Assembly: GCA_025455345.1 (NCBI GenBank)
Contig: JALOMS010000206.1
Coordinates: 1 to 7,751, forward strand
Origin: Thermoflexibacter sp.
GTDB taxonomy: Bacteria; Bacteroidota; Bacteroidia; Cytophagales; Thermoflexibacteraceae
Direction: 5' to 3'
DNA: 7,751 nucleotides
Every line of letters begins with the position of its first letter. The first letter of the stretch is position 1. Under the pieces are notes generated by a model, which worked only from the letters and a program-made list of their open reading frames with translations, did no database searches and was not told where the DNA came from. Of the stretch, positions 1 to 5,998 are shown one piece after another. Position numbers and translations under genes: made by a program.

Positions 1-208
1 TTTGATGCGATTCGTCAAATTCCTGTAAGTCAAACAATTATAGACAAGGCAGTAGAATTACGACAATCACAAAAAATGTCAGGGTGATGCAATCATTGCT
101 TCCACTGCACTTTCCGAAAATGACACTTTGCTTACCAATAACGAAGATGATTTTAAAAATATAGAAGGTATCAAAATATTGCCTTTAAAAAATGTGAATA
201 AGGAATAA
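1..208 (+). pseudogene. VapC-like PIN-domain toxin, 3' part, frame-broken
   Basis: This is the C-terminal part of a PIN-domain protein (VapC-type ribonuclease toxin family); the 5' end lies outside the window. Frame 1 reads FDAIRQIPVSQTIIDKAVEL, then RQSQKMSG, and stops at TGA 85-87. The sequence continues in the next frame from position 83 as GDAIIASTAL, then LLTNNEDDFKNI, ending at TAA 206-208. The GDAIIA and TNxxDF blocks are the classic third and fourth acidic-residue regions of the PIN fold, and family members usually read KMSLGDAIIA. The join is therefore explained by loss of two bases (the missing Leu codon) or one extra base, possibly in the A6 run at 71-76. In frame 1 the protein lacks the last conserved acids and should be inactive. 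A sequencing error or a +1 frameshift at GGG-TGA would give an intact product. Any antitoxin gene would lie upstream, outside the window. Confidence 0.75.
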
Positions 209-217
209 ATATATCCT

Positions 218-260
218 ACCTCCTTTCAGCCAAATCCCAGAAAGGAGGTTTGTTTTTTTT
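218..260 (+). terminator. Rho-independent terminator after the PIN gene
   Basis: A perfect 10-bp stem is formed by 218-227 (ACCTCCTTTC) and 240-249 (GAAAGGAGGT) around a 12-base loop. It is followed by a T-rich run at 250-260. The T-run lies only on the + strand side, so it terminates the PIN gene transcript ten bases after its stop codon and insulates the molybdenum-enzyme genes downstream. Confidence 0.88.
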
Positions 261-291
261 GCTTATTTCCCAAATATTTTCCCTACCTTTG
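258..291 (+). promoter_or_regulatory. Candidate Bacteroidota-type promoter for the molybdenum-enzyme pair
   Basis: TACCTTTG at 284-291 is an exact match to the Bacteroidota -7 element TAnnTTTG. A TTTG at 258-261, 22 bases upstream, could serve as the -33 element; this spacing is slightly longer than usual, and the TTTG overlaps the T-run of the preceding terminator. Transcription would start near 298, leaving a leader of roughly 65-70 bases before the ATG at 366. The short motif makes chance matches possible, but its placement between a terminator and a gene start supports it. Confidence 0.5.
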
Positions 292-365
292 GCTTTCACT
301 TTCATAAAACATCGCAACCTTGCGTCATTTCATTGTTTTATTTTTCATCAAATCTTAAATCCGTT

Positions 366-824
366 ATGCCAACTTACAAACTCACTGTCAATAAGAAAAA
401 GTACAAGGTAGAGGTGGACGCTGATACCCCTTTGCTTTGGGTGTTGAGAGATTCCCTTGACTTGGTAGGGACTAAATACGGCTGTGGCATTGCCCAGTGC
501 GGTGCTTGTACCGTTCACTTGGACGGTAAGGCAGTGCGCTCTTGCGTATTGCCCGTTGCTGCCGTAGAAGGTAAAGAAATTACCACCATAGAAGGGCTGT
601 CCGAAAAAGGCAACCACCCTTTGCAAGAGGCGTGGGCAACCGTAGATGTGCCGCAATGTGGCTACTGCCAAGCAGGGCAAATTATGAGTGCCGCCGCACT
701 TTTGGCAAGCAATCCCAACCCTACCGAAGAAGAAATTATGACTGCTATGCAGGGAAACATTTGTCGCTGTGCTACTTACAATAAAATAAAAGAAGCTATC
801 CAAATTGCCGCCACCCAAAAATAA
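366..824 (+). CDS. (2Fe-2S)-binding subunit of molybdenum hydroxylase, IorA family
   Basis: The small subunit carries two [2Fe-2S] clusters that pass electrons from the molybdenum centre of the partner subunit to an external acceptor. With the start at 366 it has 152 residues, the usual IorA length. An ATG at 333 in frame would add eleven unconserved residues (MFYFSSNLKSV), so 366, which gives the typical opening MPTYKLTVNKKKYKVEVD, is preferred. The N-terminal plant-ferredoxin fold has Cys40, Cys45, Cys48 and Cys60 (CGIAQCGAC, then C). The C-terminal helical domain has Cys98, Cys101, Cys133 and Cys135 (QCGYCQAGQIM and NICRC), so all eight cluster ligands are present. There is no signal peptide, so export would depend on the Tat signal of the partner. 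The stop is three bases before the next gene, implying translational coupling. The family is certain; the substrate (isoquinoline, aldehyde or another compound) is unknown. Confidence 0.94.
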   Translation: MPTYKLTVNKKKYKVEVDADTPLLWVLRDSLDLVGTKYGCGIAQCGACTVHLDGKAVRSCVLPVAAVEGKEITTIEGLSEKGNHPLQEAWATVDVPQCGYCQAGQIMSAAALLASNPNPTEEEIMTAMQGNICRCATYNKIKEAIQIAATQK

Positions 825-827
825 GAT

Positions 828-2966
828 ATGACTATGAATACTACATACAATCGCCGTTCATTTTTTAAGGTTTCCGCGCTCGCTGGCGGAGGCGTGATGT
901 TTGGTTTTCACCTGCTCCAAACCCAACAAGCAGAAGCAGGGCTTGCTGAAACTTTGGTAAATACCTCTGGGCTAAATGGTTATATCCAAATAGACAGCAA
1001 AGGAATCGTAACAATTATGTCTGCTAACCCTGAGGGTGGGCAGAATGTGAAAACTTCTATGCCTATGGTGGTCGCAGAAGAACTTGATGTGGCATGGAAA
1101 AATGTCATCGTAAAGCAAGCACCTTTGGACACCAAAAATTTCGTGCGGCAGGTAGCGGGCGGTAGCCAATCTTTGCGATTTAGCTGGAAGGCTTTGCGTA
1201 CTGCGGGCGCGACTGCGAGGCAAATGCTCATCAATGCCGCCGCTAAAAAGTGGGGCGTAAATGCCTCTGAATGTACTACTTCCGAAGGCATAATTACCAA
1301 TGCCAAAGGTCAAAAAATCACCTACGGAGAGATAGCAGAAGAAGCGGCAAAAATGGAAATTCCCAAAGATGTAACCTTCAAAAATCCAAAAGATTTTAAG
1401 ATTATAGGGAAAAGCACGCAAAATGTGGACATGAAAGCAATTACCACAGGGCAGCCACTTTTTGGTTTGGATTTCAAGCGCGAGGGAATGTTATACGCAG
1501 TAGCTTTGCGTCCTCCTGCTTTTGGACAAAAATTAGACTCTTTTGATGATACTGAAACCCGCAAAGTAAATGGTGTGAAAGATGTCATCAAGTTTGGGGA
1601 CAAAATAGCAGTATTGGCGACCTCCACTTGGGCGGCTATCAAAGGGCAAAGGGCATTGAAAGCGCAGTGGAAAGAAGGCACAAAATTGGAAAGCACAGAA
1701 GAACACGACAAAAAAATGCTTGCCTTTTTAGATACGCCATCTACCGCTCCCAAGCGCAATGACGGGGACGTAAAAGCGGCTTTCGCCAGTGCTGATAAAG
1801 TGATAGAAAAGGTATTTCAAGCACCCTTTATGCCACACAATACCTTAGAACCCATGAACTTCTTTGGTCATGTAACCGCAGAAAAGGCAGAGTTTGTAGG
1901 TCCTACACAAAGACCTGAACAGACTCGCAAGGAAGTGGCTACGCTTTTGGGCATGAAAGAGGAACAGATTAGCATAGACATGACCCGCATAGGCGGAGGT
2001 TTTGGTCGCAGACTGATGTGGGACTTTGTGTTGGAAGTCGCAGAAATCTCTAAATTGGCGCAGAAACCTATCAAATTGGTCTTTACCAGAGAGGATGACA
2101 TGACTTGTGGTCAGTATCGCCCTGCCTCTAAGTACAAGTTCCGCATGGCTATCAAAGACAAGAAAGCGGTCGCCTATCACCTCACAGGCACAGGCACAAA
2201 CGGGCAAAACTTTGTCAGGGAAACCTTCTTCCCCGCAGGGGCTTTTGAAAACTTGCTCATGGAATCGCACAACTTAGAAAGCAACATCACAATTGCACCT
2301 TGGCGTGCGCCCATTACCAATTTCCTTGCCTTTGCCGAGCAAGCATTTTTTGACGAAGTCGCCAAAGAAATAGGCGCAGACCCTGTGCAGTTCCGCCTTG
2401 ACCTCTTTGAGCAAGCAAGAGCAAACGCCCAAAAAGGCATGAAGTTCGACTATGACGTGGACAAGTCCATAGGCGTTATCAAGTTAGCCGCAGAAAAAGC
2501 AAACTGGGGTAAAGCACAAAAAGGTGTTTATCAAGGATTTAGCACCTATTACTCTCACAATACCTATGTGGCACAAGTGGCAGAAGTTGTCTTAGAAAAC
2601 AATACACCTGTTTTGAAAAAAATCATCTGTGCGATAGACTGCGGCATAGTCGTCAATCCTGTGGCGGCGGTGAATCAGTCCGAAGGCGGAGTAATAGACG
2701 GGGTAGGTCATGCCATGTTTGGCGATTTTGCCTTTGTAAATGGCAAGCCACAGGCAAATAACTTCAACAAATTCAGGCTTATACGCATGAATGAAGCACC
2801 AAAAGTGGAGATTCACTTTGTACCAAGTCTGAACGACCCTACGGGCTTAGGTGAGCCAACCTTGCCTCCTGTGGGTGCGGCAATCGCCAACGCTATCGCC
2901 GCTGCAACGGGCAAACGCCTCTATGGTTTCCCATTTGTGAAAGAATTAGGGACGCAGGGCAGTTAG
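828..2966 (+). CDS. Molybdopterin-binding catalytic subunit, xanthine dehydrogenase/IorB family, Tat-exported
   Basis: The catalytic subunit hydroxylates its substrate at a molybdenum-pterin-cytosine-dinucleotide-type cofactor (inferred from family), using water. It has 712 residues, normal for IorB. Residues 8-14 (NRRSFFK) plus a hydrophobic stretch to about 27 form a twin-arginine signal, with likely cleavage after AEA (37), which places the enzyme in the periplasm. Domain order: residues 49-175 resemble a cofactor-binding segment (GGQN at 70-73, SMPMVVAEEL, AGGSQS); 205-285 is the aldehyde-oxidase 'hammerhead'; 330-500 is the first cofactor domain with GGGFGRR at 389-395; 565-712 is the C-terminal domain with DCGIVVNP at 604-611 and GLGEP at 673-677. 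Glu676 matches the catalytic Glu of xanthine dehydrogenase (bovine Glu1261). A second ATG at 834 is an alternative start that keeps the Tat motif. The gene pairs with the 2Fe-2S gene three bases upstream. No cytochrome c gene or XdhC-type chaperone gene follows. Confidence 0.94.
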   Translation: MTMNTTYNRRSFFKVSALAGGGVMFGFHLLQTQQAEAGLAETLVNTSGLNGYIQIDSKGIVTIMSANPEGGQNVKTSMPMVVAEELDVAWKNVIVKQAPLDTKNFVRQVAGGSQSLRFSWKALRTAGATARQMLINAAAKKWGVNASECTTSEGIITNAKGQKITYGEIAEEAAKMEIPKDVTFKNPKDFKIIGKSTQNVDMKAITTGQPLFGLDFKREGMLYAVALRPPAFGQKLDSFDDTETRKVNGVKDVIKFGDKIAVLATSTWAAIKGQRALKAQWKEGTKLESTEEHDKKMLAFLDTPSTAPKRNDGDVKAAFASADKVIEKVFQAPFMPHNTLEPMNFFGHVTAEKAEFVGPTQRPEQTRKEVATLLGMKEEQISIDMTRIGGGFGRRLMWDFVLEVAEISKLAQKPIKLVFTREDDMTCGQYRPASKYKFRMAIKDKKAVAYHLTGTGTNGQNFVRETFFPAGAFENLLMESHNLESNITIAPWRAPITNFLAFAEQAFFDEVAKEIGADPVQFRLDLFEQARANAQKGMKFDYDVDKSIGVIKLAAEKANWGKAQKGVYQGFSTYYSHNTYVAQVAEVVLENNTPVLKKIICAIDCGIVVNPVAAVNQSEGGVIDGVGHAMFGDFAFVNGKPQANNFNKFRLIRMNEAPKVEIHFVPSLNDPTGLGEPTLPPVGAAIANAIAAATGKRLYGFPFVKELGTQGS

Positions 2967-2993
2967 GTAAATAAGGAATTATATTTTATATGG

Positions 2994-3030
2994 ATAGTGT
3001 CAGGAATAAAATCTCTGACACTATTTTTTT
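2994..3030 (+). terminator. Rho-independent terminator after the molybdenum-enzyme pair
   Basis: ATAGTGTCAG at 2994-3003 pairs perfectly with CTGACACTAT at 3015-3024 around an 11-base loop, followed by seven T residues at 3024-3030. It starts 28 bases after the large-subunit stop. The T-run is only on the + side, so it ends the molybdenum-enzyme transcript. It might also slow pyrE transcripts arriving on the other strand, but there it lacks a U-run. Confidence 0.9.
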
Positions 3031-3094
3031 ATCAATATGTGTTTTTTTACAAAAATTGTCAAGAAAAGTCCTCAAAACTCAATGTTAAAATCAT

Positions 3095-3106
3095 CAATAC
3101 GTATTG
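3095..3106. repeat. 12-bp perfect palindrome beside the pyrE stop codon
   Basis: CAATACGTATTG is a perfect inverted repeat with no spacer, two bases beyond the pyrE stop codon. It could be a protein-binding half-site pair or chance. It is not a terminator, because it has no loop and no U-run on the pyrE strand. Confidence 0.4.
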
Positions 3107-3108
3107 GT

Positions 3109-3741
3109 TCACCCAGCCCAATTTTCAGGGGCAAGCCTCCATTCTTGAAGTGATGCCATGTCTTCCTCTGAAATATAATCTTTATCAACAGCTTCTACCA
3201 ATAAACTTGAGTAATTACTTAGGGTTTGGAAAGGCACTTTTTCATGCTCAAATGCTTGCTTAGCCAATTCAAAACCATAATTGAAAATAGCAACTAAACC
3301 GATGACCTCAGCTTTGGCATCTCTGAGCGATTTGACAACTTTTAGGCTACTTCCACCTGTGGAAATCAAATCTTCTACCACTACTATTTTCTGATTTTCT
3401 TCAATTTTCCCTTCTATAAGGTTTTCCATGCCGTGTCCTTTGGGTGAAGAACGCACATATAAAAAAGGCAGATTCAGAAGGTCTGCGACCAATGCGCCTT
3501 GAGGAATACCAGCAGTAGCAACTCCAGCGATTGCTTCTACTTGAGGATACTGGGATTTGATAACATTAGCCAGTTCATTTTTGATGAAAGTTCTCACTTC
3601 TGGGAAAGAAAGCGTCAGACGATTATCACAATAGATAGGTGATAACCACCCCGATGACCATGTAAAAGGTTTTTGAGGGCTAAGTTTGACGGCTCCGACC
3701 TTTAACAACATATTAGCGACTTGTTTGGCTATTTGATTCAT
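3109..3741 (-). CDS. pyrE: Orotate phosphoribosyltransferase
   Basis: Transfers the phosphoribosyl group of PRPP to orotate to make orotidine 5'-monophosphate, the fifth step of de novo pyrimidine synthesis, in the cytoplasm as a dimer. The start at 3741 gives 210 residues beginning MNQIAKQVANMLLKVGAVKL, the usual length and opening. The frame stays open 30 codons further upstream to 3831, but that extension is unconserved and would run into the divergent promoter region. Recognisable blocks are KPFTWSSGWLSPIYCDNR (24-41), the catalytic loop RSSPKGHGMENLIEGK (97-112, with Arg97, Lys101 and His103), and the PRPP-binding signature VVVEDLISTGGSS (120-132, acidic pair E123-D124). All key residues are intact. 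The gene stands alone, convergent with the molybdenum-enzyme genes and divergent from the DUF6807 gene, with no other pyr gene nearby. No PyrR-type attenuator or clear terminator is visible. Confidence 0.97.
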   Translation of the reverse strand: MNQIAKQVANMLLKVGAVKLSPQKPFTWSSGWLSPIYCDNRLTLSFPEVRTFIKNELANVIKSQYPQVEAIAGVATAGIPQGALVADLLNLPFLYVRSSPKGHGMENLIEGKIEENQKIVVVEDLISTGGSSLKVVKSLRDAKAEVIGLVAIFNYGFELAKQAFEHEKVPFQTLSNYSSLLVEAVDKDYISEEDMASLQEWRLAPENWAG

Positions 3742-3833
3742 TATATTTTTGTGTATCGTAATTGATTTTTTTCTAAGAATTTCTAATTTCGTACCTTGTT
3801 TCTCATTACAAAGAAATAAAATTACTGTCAATA
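3742..3833. promoter_or_regulatory. Divergent promoter region between pyrE and the DUF6807 gene
   Basis: These 92 A+T-rich bases must carry both promoters. For the + strand, TACCTTGT at 3792-3799 is an imperfect match to TAnnTTTG, about 35 bases before the ATG. For pyrE on the - strand, TTTCTTTG (complement of 3809-3816) differs from TAnnTTTG at one position, and a TTGACA is present at the complement of 3827-3832. The elements overlap or are nearly face to face, so the two promoters may interfere. Assignments are tentative; no Shine-Dalgarno sequence precedes either start. Confidence 0.4.
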
Positions 3834-4931
3834 ATGAAAAAATCTATCATTGGGATTATTGTTTTTTTGTTTGCAAATGTAATCTTTTTTACTTGTCAAA
3901 CATCTCAAAATCAACAAGAAAAGAAGGAAGAAATAGTTGAAGAAAAAAAATTTAGAATACAGTTAGAACATGATTCTATTGCCAAAAGCATCAGTATAAA
4001 AATAGATAACCAACCTTTTACTTCTTATTTATATACAGATTCCTTACTCAAAACAGTGCTTTATCCTATCCAAACTCCTAAAGGCACTCTAATTACCAGA
4101 GGCTATCCCATAGCTCCAAGACCTTATGAATATACTGACCACCCTCATCATGTTGGACACTGGTTTAGCTATGGAAGTGTTAATGAGATAGATTTTTGGA
4201 ATAATTCTTCTGCTATTCCAGCAGACCAAAAAATTAAATATGGAGTGATTAAACATCAAAAAATCAATAAATTAGTCAATAGTGACAATAAAGCGGTCTT
4301 AGGTGTAGAGCTTCATTGGATTACACACGACAATATTACCTTATTGGTTGAGAACAGTATTTTTACTTTTGCTATGCTTGATAGCAATACTTGGTATTTT
4401 GATAGGGTAATATCTCTCTATGCTCCTAATGGCGAGGTCAGAATGTATGACAACAAAGAAGGTATGTTTGCGGTACGCGTAGCACATGAATTAGAGCATA
4501 TTACCAAACGCCCCGAATATGCAATAGATATGAATGGACAAGCTACCTCTCAGCCAGTGATTTACAATGAAAATGTTACAGGTAAATATACTAACAGTAA
4601 TGGTATTGTAGGGGAAGAAGTATGGGGCAAGCGAGCAGATTGGGTCAAACTTACGGGCAAAATAGGAAATGAAAATATTACAATTGCCATCCTTAATAAT
4701 AAGCAAAATGTAGGTGGACAGGCGTATTGGCATGCAAGAGGGTATGGGCTTTTTGCTGTAAATAATTTGGGACACCGAATTTTTACGCAAGGCAAAGAGG
4801 ATTATAACTATGCTTTGCTTCAAGGTGGAAGGGTGAATTTTAGATATAGATTTATTGTTAATTCCAATACGGGACTTTCAGATGAGTTCCTTCAAAAACA
4901 ACATGATAGTTTTAGCAACTCGACAGATTAA
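3834..4931 (+). CDS. DUF6807 ('PmoA-like', PF14100) family protein, probable lipoprotein
   Basis: A 365-residue protein recognised as DUF6807. The family is sometimes labelled 'methane oxygenase PmoA' in databases, a misleading name since it is unrelated to particulate methane monooxygenase. Family blocks are RGYPIAPRPYEYTDHPHHVG (89-108) running into HWFSYG (109-114), DNKEGMFAVRVAHEL (206-220), VWGKRADWVKLTGKI (264-278), and YWHARGYGLFAVNNLG (298-313). The His-rich DHPHHxGHW stretch could bind metal or substrate; this is inference. Residues 1-20 form a basic-then-hydrophobic signal ending in FFTC. Cys21 may be lipidated, although the lipobox is loose, and a Lys/Glu-rich tether (about 29-39) follows, as in exported Bacteroidota lipoproteins. 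Many family members occur in sugar or glycoside catabolism loci, but no activity is established to my knowledge. The SDR gene starts five bases downstream, so the two are probably co-transcribed. Confidence 0.85.
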   Translation: MKKSIIGIIVFLFANVIFFTCQTSQNQQEKKEEIVEEKKFRIQLEHDSIAKSISIKIDNQPFTSYLYTDSLLKTVLYPIQTPKGTLITRGYPIAPRPYEYTDHPHHVGHWFSYGSVNEIDFWNNSSAIPADQKIKYGVIKHQKINKLVNSDNKAVLGVELHWITHDNITLLVENSIFTFAMLDSNTWYFDRVISLYAPNGEVRMYDNKEGMFAVRVAHELEHITKRPEYAIDMNGQATSQPVIYNENVTGKYTNSNGIVGEEVWGKRADWVKLTGKIGNENITIAILNNKQNVGGQAYWHARGYGLFAVNNLGHRIFTQGKEDYNYALLQGGRVNFRYRFIVNSNTGLSDEFLQKQHDSFSNSTD

Positions 4932-4936
4932 ATAAC

Positions 4937-5872
4937 ATGATGAAAATACTTATTACTGGTGGGGCAGGCTTCATAGGAAGTTCTTTAGCAGAAAAATTAA
5001 TACAAAATCCTGATAATTATGTAGTTATTGTAGATAACTTACTGACAGGCGACCTTAGAAAACTCCCAGAAAAGCGACTTACTAATTGGCGTTTTGTCAA
5101 GTGCGACGCTAATGATTATAGAGATATAGCCCCTGTAATGACCTCATTTTCTTTTGATTATGTATTTCACTATGCGGCTGTTGTAGGAGTAAAGCGAACA
5201 TTAGAGAATCCTGTCTTGGTACTCAAAGATATAGAAGGATTTAAGAATATCTTAGATTTATCAAAAAATACAGGAGTAAAGCGTGTATTTTTTTCCTCTT
5301 CTTCTGAAGTGTATGGAGAACCCGTAGAACTGCCTCAAAATGAACATACTACTCCTTTGAACTCTCGTTTGCCTTATGCAGTAGTTAAGAATGTAGGAGA
5401 AAGCTTTTGTCGCTCTTATCTGGCAGAGTTTGGGCTAAACTTTACCATTCTAAGATTTTTTAATACCTACGGAGAAAAACAAAGTACAGACTTTGTAATG
5501 TCTAAGTTTATCAAAGCGGCTTTGGAAAATAAAGATGTTACTATCTATGGCGATGGACAACAAACTCGTACTTTTTGTTACATCAATGACAATATAGACG
5601 CTACTATCTATGCCCTTGAAAATGATATGTTTGTCAATGATGTAGTTAATATTGGGAATGATAAGCTAACTACTATTTTGGAGTTAGCTAAGATGATAGT
5701 TAGGCTTACTGATTCCAAATCCAAAATAGTTCATTTGCCACCTTTGGCAGAGGGAGATATGAGTCGCCGTCAGCCTGATATTTCTAAAATGAAGCATTTG
5801 CTTCATAGAGAACTGATGCCTTTGGAAGAAGGAATCCCAAAAACCCTCAATGGAAAACAATACTTTTTGTAA
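4937..5872 (+). CDS. NAD-dependent epimerase/dehydratase (extended SDR, nucleotide-sugar type)
   Basis: A cytoplasmic 311-residue extended short-chain dehydrogenase. GGAGFIG at 8-14 is the NAD-binding Rossmann loop, and Asp33 at the end of the second strand (VIVDNLLTG) prefers NAD over NADP. The catalytic triad is visible as Ser122 in FSSSSEVYG, Tyr147 and Lys151 (PYAVVK). RFFNTYGE (173-180), YGDGQQTRTFCYINDN (204-219) and the late RRQPDISK (277-284) with PLEEGIPKTL (295-304) resemble UDP-glucuronate decarboxylase and UDP-glucose 4-epimerase relatives. Such enzymes rearrange UDP- or dTDP-sugars for polysaccharide or glycan synthesis; the exact reaction is not readable. Two adjacent ATG codons (4937 and 4940) make the start uncertain by one residue. 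It follows the DUF6807 gene by five bases, in an unusual pairing of a cytoplasmic sugar-nucleotide enzyme with a predicted exported protein. No clear terminator follows on this strand. Confidence 0.9.
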   Translation: MMKILITGGAGFIGSSLAEKLIQNPDNYVVIVDNLLTGDLRKLPEKRLTNWRFVKCDANDYRDIAPVMTSFSFDYVFHYAAVVGVKRTLENPVLVLKDIEGFKNILDLSKNTGVKRVFFSSSSEVYGEPVELPQNEHTTPLNSRLPYAVVKNVGESFCRSYLAEFGLNFTILRFFNTYGEKQSTDFVMSKFIKAALENKDVTIYGDGQQTRTFCYINDNIDATIYALENDMFVNDVVNIGNDKLTTILELAKMIVRLTDSKSKIVHLPPLAEGDMSRRQPDISKMKHLLHRELMPLEEGIPKTLNGKQYFL

Positions 5873-5939
5873 AGTAGATATAATAGACATTTAGCTATTT
5901 TGTGGATTAAGGGTATGACTTACAACTCAAAAATAGGAT

Positions 5940-5974
5940 AAAAAAAGGCTCTCTACATGAAGCAGAGAACCTTT
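5940..5974 (-). terminator. Rho-independent terminator of rpoB
   Basis: Read on the - strand, 5974-5962 (AAAGGTTCTCTGC) pairs with 5956-5944 (GTAGAGAGCCTTT) over 13 base pairs around a five-base loop, followed by a U-run (complement of 5940-5946). Two of the pairs are G-U wobbles, which become C-A mismatches in the + strand RNA. The hairpin is therefore built for the - strand. It lies about 25 bases beyond the rpoB stop and should end rpoB transcription. Confidence 0.9.
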
Positions 5975-5998
5975 GTATTTATAATAAACATTTGAAAC

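Noticed and set aside
333..365. An 11-codon upstream extension of the 2Fe-2S subunit
   Set aside because: The extension is not conserved in family members, and the ATG at 366 gives the standard length and N-terminus.
972..2816. Several antisense open frames of 70-150 codons opposite the molybdenum subunit
   Set aside because: They are shadows of the strongly coding + strand frame; none shows a recognisable domain.
2997..3263. An 88-codon + strand open frame starting with GTG
   Set aside because: It starts inside the terminator stem and then runs antisense to the end of pyrE; the protein shows no family pattern.
3742..3831. A 30-codon N-terminal extension of PyrE
   Set aside because: The added residues do not resemble PyrE and would overlap the divergent promoter region; the ATG at 3741 gives the standard start.
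3834..4931. Reading the DUF6807 gene as a methane monooxygenase subunit
   Set aside because: The 'PmoA' label is a database name; there are no multiple membrane helices and no pmoB or pmoC neighbours.
5895..5936. Possible hairpin CTATTTT/AAAATAG as a terminator for the SDR operon
   Set aside because: Only seven A-T-rich pairs around a 28-base loop with no following T-run, so it is too weak to call.
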